From Pseudoclavibacter terrae (lineage in GTDB: Bacteria; Actinomycetota; Actinomycetes; Actinomycetales; Microbacteriaceae): DNA of 64,000 nucleotides. Positions 33,157 through 41,537 of this stretch are shown one piece after another. The stretch is taken from assembly GCF_008831075.1 (NCBI RefSeq), contig NZ_WBJX01000002.1, forward strand, positions 186,001 through 250,000, written 5' to 3'. The stretch's first letter is position 1; each line of letters starts with the position of its first letter. Made by a program: the position numbers and the translations under genes. The notes beneath the pieces were generated by a model that worked only from the letters and a program-made list of their open reading frames with translations, made no database searches and was not told where the DNA came from.

Positions 33157-33214
33157 AAGAGTTGTGGCCCGTTGCTGTTCCCGGAGTCGGGAACAGCAAC
33201 AGGCCACAACTCTT
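33157..33214. terminator. Long near-perfect hairpin between convergent genes
   Basis: Arms of 27 nt (33157-33183 and 33188-33214) around a GAGT loop, with one mismatch (33170/33201). It starts AAGAGTTGTGGCC and would form a very stable stem reading in either direction, between the FtsX gene and the convergent aldo/keto reductase. It may also be a dispersed palindromic repeat unit. Confidence 0.7.
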
Positions 33215-33267
33215 CGCGCCGTCGGCGGCGTCAGGTGGCCCGGGAGGCCTCGCGCGGGCGGAGCTGG

Positions 33268-34197
33268 CTACGGCAGCGTGTGGCCGGCCGCCGTGAAGAT
33301 GCGGTAGTACTCCTCGCGCGTGAGGTGCACGTCGGAGCCAGCCGCCGACTCTGCGACGCGCGATGGGGTCGTCGTGCCGAGCACCACCTGGATGTTCGCG
33401 GGGTGTCGGGTGATCCAGGCCGTTGCGATGCCCGTCGGCGTGACGCCGTACTTCTCTGCGAGCGCATCCAGGACGTCGTTGAGGTCCGCGAAGTTCTCGC
33501 GGTCGCCGATGAAGACGCCGTCGAAGAACGCCTTCTGGAACGGCGACCAGGCCTGCAGCGTGATGCCGTTCAGGCGCGCGTAGTCGAGCATGCCGTTGTC
33601 TCGGTCGATGGACTGGTCGAGGCCCACCATGTTGGCGGCGATACCCGACGCGATGATGGGGGCGTGCGTGACGCTGAGCTGCACCTGGTTGATGATGAGC
33701 GGCTGCGCGACGACCGACTTGAGCAGCTCGACCTGCCCGGGCGTGTGGTTGGAGACGCCGAAGTGGCGGACCTTGCCGCGGTTGTGGAGCTCGCTGAAGG
33801 CCGTCGCGACCTCGTCGGGCTCGACGAGCGTGTCAGGGCGGTGGAGGAGGAGCACGTCGAGGTACTCCGTGCCGAGAGCCTCCAGCGATTCGTCGACGGT
33901 GCGCATGATGTGCTCGGCCGAGAAGTCGAAGTAGCCCTCGCGGATACCGACCTTTGACTGGATGAGCACGTTCTCGCGTTCGGCGGGGGAGAAGCGGATG
34001 GCTTCGCCGAAGCGACGCTCGCAAGCGTGGCGTTCGCCGCCGTAGATGTCGGCGTGGTCGATGACGTTGACGCCGGCGTCGAGGGCCGTGCCGACCAGGG
34101 TGCGCAGCTGCTCGTCGTCGAGGTCCATGATGCGCATCTGGCCGAGGACGATGCTGGACGCGCGCACGTCGGTCTGCGGGAGTGTGAAGGTCTTCAT
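33268..34197 (-). CDS. Aldo/keto reductase
   Basis: 309 residues with the TIM-barrel AKR pattern: GVNVIDHADIYGG (Asp/Tyr of the tetrad), VLIQSKVGI, LLLHRPDTLVEPDEVA and the C-terminal cofactor region WITRHPANIQVVLGTTTPSRVAESA. It resembles the YdhF group of oxidoreductases; substrate unknown. It is divergent from a LysR gene with only 18 bp between starts, a common regulator-target layout. Confidence 0.88.
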   Translation of the reverse strand: MKTFTLPQTDVRASSIVLGQMRIMDLDDEQLRTLVGTALDAGVNVIDHADIYGGERHACERRFGEAIRFSPAERENVLIQSKVGIREGYFDFSAEHIMRTVDESLEALGTEYLDVLLLHRPDTLVEPDEVATAFSELHNRGKVRHFGVSNHTPGQVELLKSVVAQPLIINQVQLSVTHAPIIASGIAANMVGLDQSIDRDNGMLDYARLNGITLQAWSPFQKAFFDGVFIGDRENFADLNDVLDALAEKYGVTPTGIATAWITRHPANIQVVLGTTTPSRVAESAAGSDVHLTREEYYRIFTAAGHTLP

Positions 34198-34215
34198 GCT
34201 GGCATCATCTCAACT

Positions 34216-35118
34216 ATGAAGCCGCAGAGTCTGGACCATCTTCGAGCAGTCGTCGCGGTGTATCGGGCTGGTTCGATGTCGGAGGCGGCGCGGTGGCTCG
34301 GCCTGTCTCAGCCGACCGTCTCGGCGCACCTTCGCAGCGTGGAGGACCAGCTGGGGATTCGGCTCTTCGATCGGGAGTCCGCCCGTCTCGTGCCGACCGC
34401 GGCGGCGCATGAACTGGCCCGAACGGCCGGGGCGCATGTGGATGCCCTCGACGAGCTGCTGTACCCGTCGCTGGCCGACGCCCGTGCGGCCGTGCTTCGG
34501 GTCGGGGGCGCCGCCGAGTTCCTCCGCGAGGTCGTCGCGCCGAGCCTGCCAAGGCTGCTCGCGAATGTGGAAGCGTCGGTGAGTCTGCGATTCGGCCTCG
34601 CCGAGGAACTCCTGGAGGCGCTCGCGGCCGGCGAGCTCGACGTGGTCGTGAGCGCCGTTCGCCCACATGGGAAGACGATTCGAGCCCTCCACCTGTTCGA
34701 CGAGGACTTCCTGCTCGTCGGAGCGCCGTCCTGGCGGCCCAGCTCAAGCGGGGATGCGCTCGTCGAGCTCGAGCGCATCCCGCTCATCGCCTACGCGGGG
34801 CACCTGCCGATCGTGCGCCGCTATTGGCGGACCGTGTTCGACCGCAGGCCGGACGCCTTGACGGTGGCAGCCATCGTCCCCGATCTGGTCGCGATCCGGT
34901 CGTCGCTGCTCGCCGGGGCTGGCATGTCGGTGCTGCCCGGCTACCTTGTCCGGCGCGAACTCGAGCAGGGCACGCTTGCGGTCCTGCACGAGCCCGCTTA
35001 CGCGCCGCTCAACTCGGTCTACGTCGCGCTGCGCCGCGGTGCGGAAGCCACAGAGCCCGCGGTCGAGCGCTTCGCGGCCGCACTGGTCGAGTTGGTCAAG
35101 AGCCGGCCAGTGCGCTGA
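34216..35118 (+). CDS. LysR-family transcriptional regulator
   Basis: 300 residues. N-terminal winged helix (LDHLRAVVAVYRAGSMSEAARWLGLSQPTVSAHLRSVEDQLGIRLFDRES) and a periplasmic-binding-like effector domain. The start at 34216 lies 18 bp from the divergent aldo/keto reductase start, so their promoters overlap, and it likely controls that gene. Its last 23 bp overlap the convergent PfpI-family gene. Confidence 0.9.
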   Translation: MKPQSLDHLRAVVAVYRAGSMSEAARWLGLSQPTVSAHLRSVEDQLGIRLFDRESARLVPTAAAHELARTAGAHVDALDELLYPSLADARAAVLRVGGAAEFLREVVAPSLPRLLANVEASVSLRFGLAEELLEALAAGELDVVVSAVRPHGKTIRALHLFDEDFLLVGAPSWRPSSSGDALVELERIPLIAYAGHLPIVRRYWRTVFDRRPDALTVAAIVPDLVAIRSSLLAGAGMSVLPGYLVRRELEQGTLAVLHEPAYAPLNSVYVALRRGAEATEPAVERFAAALVELVKSRPVR

Positions 35119-35800
35119 GGAGCTCGTCGGCGACGGCGTCGCTGGACTGCGGATTCTGTCCGCTGATCAGGTTGCCGTCACGCACCACGAAGCTGCTCCA
35201 GGAGGGGCCGTTGGAGAGCACCGCTCCCCGTTCGGCCAGGCGGGTCGCGACGAACCACGGAGTGGCGGCGCCGGTTCCGCCGGTCCGCTCCTCCTCGTCG
35301 GTGAACACCGTCAGGTTTCGGCCGGTGAAGACGAACGTCCCGTCCTCGCGGATCGCGCTGAGCAGTCCGGCCGGGCCGTGGCAGAACGGTGCGATGAAGG
35401 TGCCCGCCGCATCGGCGTCGGTCAGGAGTCGGCCGAGGTCCTCGTCGTCGGCGAGGTCGGCCATGGGACCGTGGCCGCCCGGCAGGACCAGCGCATCGAA
35501 GTCGCTCGCGTCGATGCCGGCCAGCGCCTCCGGATGCGCGAGGGCGTCCGCGATTCCCTCCAGGTAGGAGCTGAGCTCCTCGCTTCGTGTCATGCCGCCG
35601 GTGTTGCTCGGCAGGAGGGAGCCCGGATCGACGGGCGCGGCCGCCCCACCTGGCGTCGCGAACCGAATGCTGTGGCCGGCGGACGAGAGGCGCTGGTGCG
35701 CGACGACGAGCTCTTCCGCCCAGAAGCCGGTCGGATGACTGCTTCCGTCCGAGAGCTGCAGGCTGTCGGCCGCGGTGACGATCATGAGGATGCGAGACAT
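35096..35800 (-). CDS. DJ-1/PfpI-family (class I glutamine amidotransferase-like) protein
   Basis: 234 residues. The nucleophile elbow is FIAPFCHGPAGLL (Cys about 140) after ALVLPGGHGPMADL. This is the Hsp31/YhbO-like subgroup, which includes glyoxalase III-type enzymes that detoxify methylglyoxal; the exact activity is inference. Start ATG 35800 follows GGAC-rich leader AGAAGGACCCC. Its 3' end runs into the convergent LysR gene. Confidence 0.86.
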   Translation of the reverse strand: MSRILMIVTAADSLQLSDGSSHPTGFWAEELVVAHQRLSSAGHSIRFATPGGAAAPVDPGSLLPSNTGGMTRSEELSSYLEGIADALAHPEALAGIDASDFDALVLPGGHGPMADLADDEDLGRLLTDADAAGTFIAPFCHGPAGLLSAIREDGTFVFTGRNLTVFTDEEERTGGTGAATPWFVATRLAERGAVLSNGPSWSSFVVRDGNLISGQNPQSSDAVADELLSALAGS

Positions 35801-35997
35801 GGGGTCCTTCTCTGGTTGGGGTTCGCCTGGTCGCTGACGAGTGTGCGCGTTCGCGCCGCGCGACCCGATCAGGATTCTTGGCAGGGGGTATCGACGACCT
35901 GATGGGGCCATTGGGTGGCTGGCTCTCGAGCTTGGGTGTCCGCGTCGGGCGCTCGGAATCTCGACCGTTCGACCTCCGGATATGCGAGGCTGTCCGC

Positions 35998-36438
35998 GTG
36001 GACGCATCAGTGGTGTTGCTCGTGATCATGGCGCTTGTGCTCATCGTGGCCGTGGTCGGCTGGGTCGCCAGACGCGGCGTGAGTCGCTTCGACGGCGAAG
36101 GGGAGCCGGAGCTCGAGCAGTCCGAGATCGACCTCGAACTGCTGCCGGAGGGCGTGCTCCCCGGTCGCCGCGCGACCATCGTGCTCTTCACCGCCCCGGA
36201 CAGCCCCGAATGCGCCGTGACGCGGTGGATGCTGCAGGATGTCGCCGCCACCTCGGCGGGGGTTGTGCTCGCCGAAGTGGACACGAGCATCCGCCCGGAG
36301 CTCGTGCTGCCGTACGACATCGTCGTCACCCCCACGGTGCTGCTCCTCGACGCCGACGGCAACCGGGTCGGCCGCTTCGACGGGGCGCCGTTGCGAGAGT
36401 CGGTGGAGGCGCAGCTCATCGAGCTCAGCGTGCGCTGA
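35998..36438 (+). CDS. Membrane-anchored thioredoxin-fold protein without CXXC
   Basis: About 146 residues from GTG 35998. One membrane segment (VVLLVIMALVLIVAVVGWVARR) is followed by a thioredoxin-like domain: ATIVLFTAPDSPECAVTRWMLQDVA, DTSIRPELVLPYDIVVTPTVLLLDADGNRVGRFDG with the cis-Pro (VTPT). Where thioredoxin has CXXC this has DSPEC, with a single Cys, so redox activity of the usual kind is unlikely. GAGGCT lies 6 nt before the start. Convergent with the GAP-family gene. Confidence 0.7.
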   Translation: MDASVVLLVIMALVLIVAVVGWVARRGVSRFDGEGEPELEQSEIDLELLPEGVLPGRRATIVLFTAPDSPECAVTRWMLQDVAATSAGVVLAEVDTSIRPELVLPYDIVVTPTVLLLDADGNRVGRFDGAPLRESVEAQLIELSVR

Positions 36439-36483
36439 CCCTCCCGCGGAGGCCTTCGCTGATCCTCCGCATCGTTGGCGGCG

Positions 36484-37281
36484 TCAGGAGTTGAAGGGCC
36501 AGAACTCGAAGCCCGAGGAGTGCGAGAGCGCGTCGCGCAGAAGCAGGAAGCCGACGATGCCGATGATCCAGGCGGTGTTCTCGGCGGCGTTGCGGCTCAG
36601 CCAGTCCGAGAGTCGCCGCAGGGTGGGTTCGACGACGCGGCGCGCTGCGACTCGTCCCAGCAGGAGCAGCAGCGCCGGGACGATCATGACGACGCAGTAG
36701 GCGGCGAGCAGCGGCGTCGACCCGGAGACGCCGAGTCCCGAGTTCGTGAGCAGGCCGACGGCCGCGAGATAGGGGATCATCGTTGCCAGCTCGATCAGAC
36801 CAGCCGCGAGGGCGAGCACGATGACGGTCGCCGGGGAGCCACCGCCGAGCGCCCGCTCGCGCCAGCGACCAAGGCGACCGGGAACGGCCGATGCCGGCCC
36901 GGACTGCGGGGTCGGGCGTGCGGGAGGAGCGCCGCTCCCGGCAGGGGCGACCTCTGCGGACGCTCGCTGCGGCTCCTTCTTCTTCGTCGGCATGAGGATG
37001 GCGACCGCGAGCAGGCCCGCGCCGAGGACCAGCTGCACGGCGTAGGCCGTCGGCGTCTCGAGCACCGCGGCAGTGCTCTCGAGGAACGCGGATGCGCCCG
37101 CGGTGAGCGCCAGCCCCACGACGAAGTAGAAGCCGGCGATCGTGCCCAGGTAGGTGAGCATGCGCCCGAGGCGGACGCGGCCGGGCGCGAGCAGGAAGAA
37201 GATCGGGATGAGCAGCGTGCCCGCACTCAGGCTGTCGACGAGCGCGAGTCCGAGGAGCGAGAGCAGCAGTTCCGTGGTCAT
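36484..37281 (-). CDS. GAP/Sap-family membrane protein (LysE-like fold)
   Basis: 265 residues with about six hydrophobic segments: LLLSLLGLALVDSLSAGTLLIPIFFLLAPG, MLTYLGTIAGFYFVVGLAL, and C-terminal PATVIVLALAAGLIELATMIPYLAAVGLL and LLAAYCVVMIVPALLLLLG. A cytoplasmic loop of about 50 residues is Pro/Ala rich. It matches the PF11139 group linked in mycobacteria to glycolipid addressing; the role here is unknown. Confidence 0.78.
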   Translation of the reverse strand: MTTELLLSLLGLALVDSLSAGTLLIPIFFLLAPGRVRLGRMLTYLGTIAGFYFVVGLALTAGASAFLESTAAVLETPTAYAVQLVLGAGLLAVAILMPTKKKEPQRASAEVAPAGSGAPPARPTPQSGPASAVPGRLGRWRERALGGGSPATVIVLALAAGLIELATMIPYLAAVGLLTNSGLGVSGSTPLLAAYCVVMIVPALLLLLGRVAARRVVEPTLRRLSDWLSRNAAENTAWIIGIVGFLLLRDALSHSSGFEFWPFNS

Positions 37282-37398
37282 GCAGCAACCATTCCTCGCA
37301 CGAGTGCGGGGCCGCGTCGCCCGAACGAAGTCCACTCGGGCGACCGGGTACATCGTTCGGGTGACACGGCGCGCGTGGGCGTGTGCTGGGATGGTCGC

Positions 37399-38607
37399 AT
37401 GACGGAACCCGGCGGGACGCTCGCAGCGGCGAAGACGCGCATCCGGCACCTCGACGAGGACACGACGTCGACCATTGTCGTCGTGGCGATCGCCGTCGTG
37501 CTGGCGCTCTTCGACTCCGCTGAGCAGCTCGGTCCGACGCTCGGCGCGATCGCGATCGGCGCGGCAGCGCTCACGCAGAAGCGAAGGTTTCCGGTGGCCG
37601 TGCTCACCGTCTGCGTTGTGCTGGCCACGCTCACACTCGTCGTCGGCGGCGCGCTCGGTGTGGTCGTGCTGGTGCTCGACGCGCTGTATGTCGTGGGGAG
37701 GTTCGCCTCGAGGGGCGCGCTCCGCGTCGTGCAGGGGATCGTCAGCGCGGCGGTGCTGGCGGCGTTCGCCCTGCCCCTGCTGCTCGGGGCATCGCTCCGG
37801 GAGGCGGTCTTCTTCTGTCTGCAGGCCCTCGCCATCCTCTGCACCCCGCTGTGGTGGGCGAGCTCGGTGCGTCAGAGCGCCGAACTGGCGCGCGTGCAGG
37901 AGGCGCGCGCCGACGACGCCGAGCGCCTGCTCGTGCTGGAACGCGAAGAAGCAGTGCGCGCTGAACGCGAGCGCATGGCCCGCGACCTCCACGACGTCGT
38001 CGCCGCGAATCTCTCGGCGATCGCGATCACCTCGGAGGCGGCGCTCGCGGGGCCCGAGGTGGCTCCCCGGGAGGCCGACGCGCTGCATGCCGTCCGCGCC
38101 TCCGCACTTGAGGGACTCGACGAGATGCGGTCGATGATCCTCATCCTGCGCAGCGGCGAGCCCGGCCTCGGCGGTGAGGTGACGGCGGCGCCGCGCCTCG
38201 CCCAGGTGCCCGCCATCGTCGCAGCGGTCGCGGCGGTTGACGCGACCCTCGTCGGGGACGTGCCGAGCGCATCCGCCGCGACCGAGCAGGCGCTGGCGCG
38301 AGTCGTGGCAGAGGCGGTCGCGAACGCCGAGCGCCACTCACCGGGTGCCGCGCTCGAGGTGCGCTTCACGGAGGACGCCGACGCTGTCTCGGTCGTCGTC
38401 ACCTCAACGGGCGGCACGCTCATCGACGGCGCCCCGGGCACCGGGAACGGGCTCGGGCTGATCCGCGAGCGGGCCGAGCGTCTCGGCGGGCGCCTCGAGG
38501 CTGGGCCCATCGCGGACGGCCGAGGGTGGCGCGTCAGCGCACGAGTGCCCCGCAACGCCGGGGACGCGGAGCGCGGGGCCGATGCACGCACGGGGAGGGC
38601 GCCATGA
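37399..38607 (+). CDS. Sensor histidine kinase (NarL/DesK type)
   Basis: 402 residues. Five or six membrane segments fill residues about 25-155; a coiled linker (SAELARVQEARADDAERLLVLEREEAVRAERERM) leads to the HisKA_3 box ARDLHDVVAANLSAIAI (His198), and the ATPase has an N box (AEAVANAERHSPGA) and G box GTGNGLGLIRERAERLGG. It senses an unknown signal and phosphorylates the response regulator encoded next (ATGA overlap). TGGGAT 6 nt before ATG suggests a leaderless mRNA. Confidence 0.9.
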   Translation: MTEPGGTLAAAKTRIRHLDEDTTSTIVVVAIAVVLALFDSAEQLGPTLGAIAIGAAALTQKRRFPVAVLTVCVVLATLTLVVGGALGVVVLVLDALYVVGRFASRGALRVVQGIVSAAVLAAFALPLLLGASLREAVFFCLQALAILCTPLWWASSVRQSAELARVQEARADDAERLLVLEREEAVRAERERMARDLHDVVAANLSAIAITSEAALAGPEVAPREADALHAVRASALEGLDEMRSMILILRSGEPGLGGEVTAAPRLAQVPAIVAAVAAVDATLVGDVPSASAATEQALARVVAEAVANAERHSPGAALEVRFTEDADAVSVVVTSTGGTLIDGAPGTGNGLGLIRERAERLGGRLEAGPIADGRGWRVSARVPRNAGDAERGADARTGRAP

Positions 38608-39356
38608 ACGAAGCAGGCGGGCCGGTCGAGGAAGATCGGGCGAGGGAAGCAGACCGAGCCGCCGGGGCAGGCCGGGCAGGCCAGGGAGGCGACGCCGGCG
38701 CGGCTCGAGTGCGCGTGCTCATCGCGGACGATCACGCCGCGATCAGGGCGGGCCTGCGGCTGCTGCTCGAGGCCCACGGCTTCGAGGTCGTGGGCGAGGC
38801 CGCCGACGGAGCCTCAGCGGTCGGCAACGCGCGGGCGCTCCGACCAGACGTGGTGCTCATGGACGTCCGCATGCCAGGCACCGACGGCATCGAGGCGACG
38901 AGGACGATCGTCTCGGACGCGCTGTCTGAGGTGCTCGTGCTGACCACCTTCGACCTCGACGAGTACGTCTTCGGCGCGGTCCGTGCCGGCGCGGCGGGGT
39001 TCCTGCTGAAGTCCACGACAGGCGCGGCGCTGCAGGCTGCTGTCGAGGCGGTGGCGAGGGGCGACGGTGCGCTCTCGCCTGAGGTCACGCGGCGCCTCCT
39101 CGACCGCTTCGCGGAGACGCGCGACCCGCTGGTCGCCGAGCCACCGGCGGTGGCCGGCATCGAGCACCTCACGAGCCGAGAGCGGGAGGTCCTCGCCGCC
39201 CTCGGCGAGGGGCTCTCGAACGTCGGCATCGGTCAGCGGATGCACATCAGCGCGTCGACCGCGAAGACCCACGTCTCCCGTGTGCTCGCGAAGCTCGGCG
39301 TCGCGTCGCGCATGGAGGCCGCGGTGCTCGCGAGGCGTGCGGGACTCACGGACTGA
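38604..39356 (+). CDS. LuxR/NarL-family response regulator
   Basis: 250 residues. An unusual 35-residue acidic Ala/Gly leader precedes the receiver domain (VRVLIADDHAAIRAGLRLLLEAHGF), with phospho-acceptor Asp87 in VVLMDVRMPGTDG; the C-terminal LuxR HTH is LTSREREVLAALGEGLSNVGIGQRMHISASTAKTHVSRVLAKLG. Coupled to the kinase upstream. Targets are not known; it may regulate its own operon. Confidence 0.91.
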   Translation: MNEAGGPVEEDRAREADRAAGAGRAGQGGDAGAARVRVLIADDHAAIRAGLRLLLEAHGFEVVGEAADGASAVGNARALRPDVVLMDVRMPGTDGIEATRTIVSDALSEVLVLTTFDLDEYVFGAVRAGAAGFLLKSTTGAALQAAVEAVARGDGALSPEVTRRLLDRFAETRDPLVAEPPAVAGIEHLTSREREVLAALGEGLSNVGIGQRMHISASTAKTHVSRVLAKLGVASRMEAAVLARRAGLTD

Positions 39357-39378
39357 GTCCCGCACGCATCCGCTCGCC

Positions 39379-39945
39379 CTACCGGACGACGTCGAAGACC
39401 TGCTTCTGGATGCCGTTCGAGTACACCTCGTGCTCGACGAGATCGAGGTGCTGGGTGGCCTTGTCGGTCTCGCTGAAGAGCCGCCTGCCTCCACCCAGGA
39501 GCAGTGGGAAGACCAGCAGGTTGTAACGGTCGACGAGTCCGGCGTCGGCGAGTGCCTGGCCGAGCTCGGCGCTGCCGTGCACGATGATCGGGTCGCCGTC
39601 GCCCTCCTTCAGCGCGGCGACGTCGTCAATGGAGCGCAGCACGGTCGCGGGCCACCGCGGGTCGTCAGCCTCGAGCGTCGTCGAGACGACGTAGCGGGGC
39701 ATCGAGTTGTACTTCGGGAACTCCTCGGTCATGCCGGGCCAGACCGGCGCGAAGGCCTCGTAGCTCTTGCGGCCGAGGAGGAGCGCGCCGGCTTCGAGCT
39801 GCTCGGTGCCCTTGATCGTGTACGCGGCCGGGTCGAATTCGATGCCCTGCCAGGTCCACCCGGAATTGCGGTAGCCCTCTTCACCTCCGGGGGCTTCCAT
39901 GACCCCGTCGGCGGAGACGAAGGCGGTGACGATGAGCTGGCGCAT
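39379..39945 (-). CDS. Dihydrofolate reductase-family (RibD C-terminal-like) protein
   Basis: 188 residues: MRQLIVTAFVSADGVMEAPGG at the start, LLLGRKSYEAFAPVWPG in the middle and IIVHGSAELGQALADAGLVDRYNLLVFPLLLGGGRRLF at the end, the YyaP/YwjB type. It probably binds NADPH; the substrate is unknown and it is not the primary folate enzyme. AGGAG precedes ATG 39945. Confidence 0.86.
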   Translation of the reverse strand: MRQLIVTAFVSADGVMEAPGGEEGYRNSGWTWQGIEFDPAAYTIKGTEQLEAGALLLGRKSYEAFAPVWPGMTEEFPKYNSMPRYVVSTTLEADDPRWPATVLRSIDDVAALKEGDGDPIIVHGSAELGQALADAGLVDRYNLLVFPLLLGGGRRLFSETDKATQHLDLVEHEVYSNGIQKQVFDVVR

Positions 39946-40105
39946 TGGATTCTCCTGACGGCGTGCGATCGATTCGCGCCTGCGCGAACCCGGGGAAATG
40001 CTAGATCACTTCCGGCTAGGTCGGAGGCCAGCAGGAGAACGTGGACGACGGCTCTCGCGTGTGGCATCGTGGCTCGAGCTCTGGCGGGTTCGCCGGTCGC
40101 GCCGC

Positions 40106-40111
40106 TAGAGT
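40106..40111 (+). promoter_or_regulatory. -10 element of a leaderless promoter (Gfo/Idh/MocA gene)
   Basis: TAGAGT, 7 nt before GTG 40119; the ATG at 40122 is next in frame. Confidence 0.5.
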
Positions 40112-40118
40112 CTTCCCG

Positions 40119-41114
40119 GTGATGACCAGGCGCGTTCGGTGGGGAATTCTCGGGGCAGGCAACATCGCGAAGACCTTCGTGGCCGACCTGCTGGCGCAGG
40201 GGCTCGAAGTGGCCGCGGTCGGTTCGCGGGATGCCGCGAAGGCGGCTGCGTTCGCCGCCCAGTTCTCCATCCCCGCCTCTCACGGCAGCTATGAGGACCT
40301 CGTCGCCGACCCGCACGTGGATGTGGTCTACATCGCGACGCCGCAGACGCTCCACGCGGAGCAGGCGCTGCTCGCGATCGGGGCAGGCAAGCCCGTGCTC
40401 GTCGAGAAGTCGTTCACCAGCACGGCCGCTGAGGCGGAGCGCGTCGTCGCGGCCGCCCGTGCCAAGGGCGTCTTCGCGATGGAGGCGATGTGGACCCGCT
40501 TCCTGCCGACAGCGGACGCGATCGGCGACGCGCTGGAGCGCGGGGCGATCGGCGAGCTCGTGAGCTTCACGAGCTCGCACTTCCAGAACCTCGACGTGTC
40601 TCCGAGGAGCCGGCACGGCGACCCCTCGCTCGGCGGCGGAGTCATGGCCGACCTCGGGGTGTACGGCATCTCGATGGCCTCGCAGCTGCTCGGGCCGGCC
40701 ACGTCTATCCTCGTCGACGGCGAGGCCTCCGACCTCGGGGTCGACCTCGCTGCCTCCGTGCTGATGCGCCACGGCGCTGGTCGCAGCTCGGCGACGCTCA
40801 CGCGCATGGACGCACCGGGTTCGAACCGCGCGGCCATCGTCGGGACCGACGGGTGGATCGACATCGATGCGGTCTTCTACGCGTCGACCTCGTTCACGGT
40901 CTACGACGGCGGTAGGCCGCAGCGTGAGCTGCTGCGCTTCGACCGACCGCAGCACGTTGGTCGCGGCATGCAGTTCCAGGCGCTCGAGGTGGAGCGCTGC
41001 CTGCACGCCGGAGAACTCGAGAGCCCGCGCATGCCGCTCGACGAGTCGGTCGCCATCATGGCGGTGCTCGACGAGGTGCGAGCCAGCATCACCGCGCAGG
41101 CGGCATCGCTCTAG
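40119..41114 (+). CDS. Gfo/Idh/MocA-family oxidoreductase
   Basis: About 331 residues. N-terminal Rossmann motif WGILGAGNIAKTFVADLLAQG, the AVGSRDAAKAAAFAAQF strand, VYIATPQTLHAEQALLAIGAGKPVLVEKSFT with the conserved EK pair and the C-terminal beta-sheet domain. It oxidises or reduces a sugar or cyclitol-like compound with NAD(P). I place the start at GTG 40119, 7 nt after TAGAGT; ATG 40122 is equally possible. It stands alone. Confidence 0.88.
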   Translation: MMTRRVRWGILGAGNIAKTFVADLLAQGLEVAAVGSRDAAKAAAFAAQFSIPASHGSYEDLVADPHVDVVYIATPQTLHAEQALLAIGAGKPVLVEKSFTSTAAEAERVVAAARAKGVFAMEAMWTRFLPTADAIGDALERGAIGELVSFTSSHFQNLDVSPRSRHGDPSLGGGVMADLGVYGISMASQLLGPATSILVDGEASDLGVDLAASVLMRHGAGRSSATLTRMDAPGSNRAAIVGTDGWIDIDAVFYASTSFTVYDGGRPQRELLRFDRPQHVGRGMQFQALEVERCLHAGELESPRMPLDESVAIMAVLDEVRASITAQAASL

Positions 41115-41156
41115 CGAGCTCGAGCGATCCCCCCCCGAGAGCTCGACCGGGACGCG

Positions 41157-41468
41157 CTAGGAGGTCGACCAGACGCCAAGCTCGTTGCCAGCAGGGTCGG
41201 TGAAGTGGAAGCGTCGGCCGCCGGGGAACTCGTACGGTCCGCTGACGATCTCCCCACCCGCCGCACGCACCTGGGAGACGCTCGCCTCGAGGTCCTCGGA
41301 GTAGAGGAGCACAAGCGCGCCACCTGGCGTGACCTGGGGGTCGAGGCGGAAGCCGCCCACCTCGTCGGTCTCCTCGCCACCCGGTCGACGGATGCCGACG
41401 TAGGTGGGGCCGGGGCCATAGTCGTTGAACGTCCACCCGAAGGCGTCGCCGTAGAACTGCTTGGCCAC
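41157..41468 (-). CDS. VOC-fold protein with no proper start codon
   Basis: The frame shows a glyoxalase-fold protein, AKQFYGDAFGWTFNDYGPGPTYVGIRRPG ... GGRRFHFTDPAGNELGVW. Homology appears to begin earlier, at HHSIDYLEFGVTDLAVAKQFYG, but between the TGA of the biotin carboxylase gene (41538-41540) and residue Val of LAVAK there is no ATG, GTG or TTG in frame. The first usable codon is the GTG at 41466-41468, which would remove the first strand. Either an unusual start (ATC), read-through of the TGA, or a damaged gene explains this. Confidence 0.6.
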   Translation of the reverse strand: MAKQFYGDAFGWTFNDYGPGPTYVGIRRPGGEETDEVGGFRLDPQVTPGGALVLLYSEDLEASVSQVRAAGGEIVSGPYEFPGGRRFHFTDPAGNELGVWSTS

Positions 41469-41537
41469 GGCGAGGTCGGTGACGCCGAACTCGAGGTAGT
41501 CGATCGAATGGTGGGCGCGGGCGCGGCAGCTCGGAGC

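Noticed and set aside
41129-41136. Run of eight C flanked by CGAGCT/AGCTCG as a phase-variable tract
   Set aside because: It lies between the ends of two convergent genes and changes no reading frame or promoter spacing that I can see.
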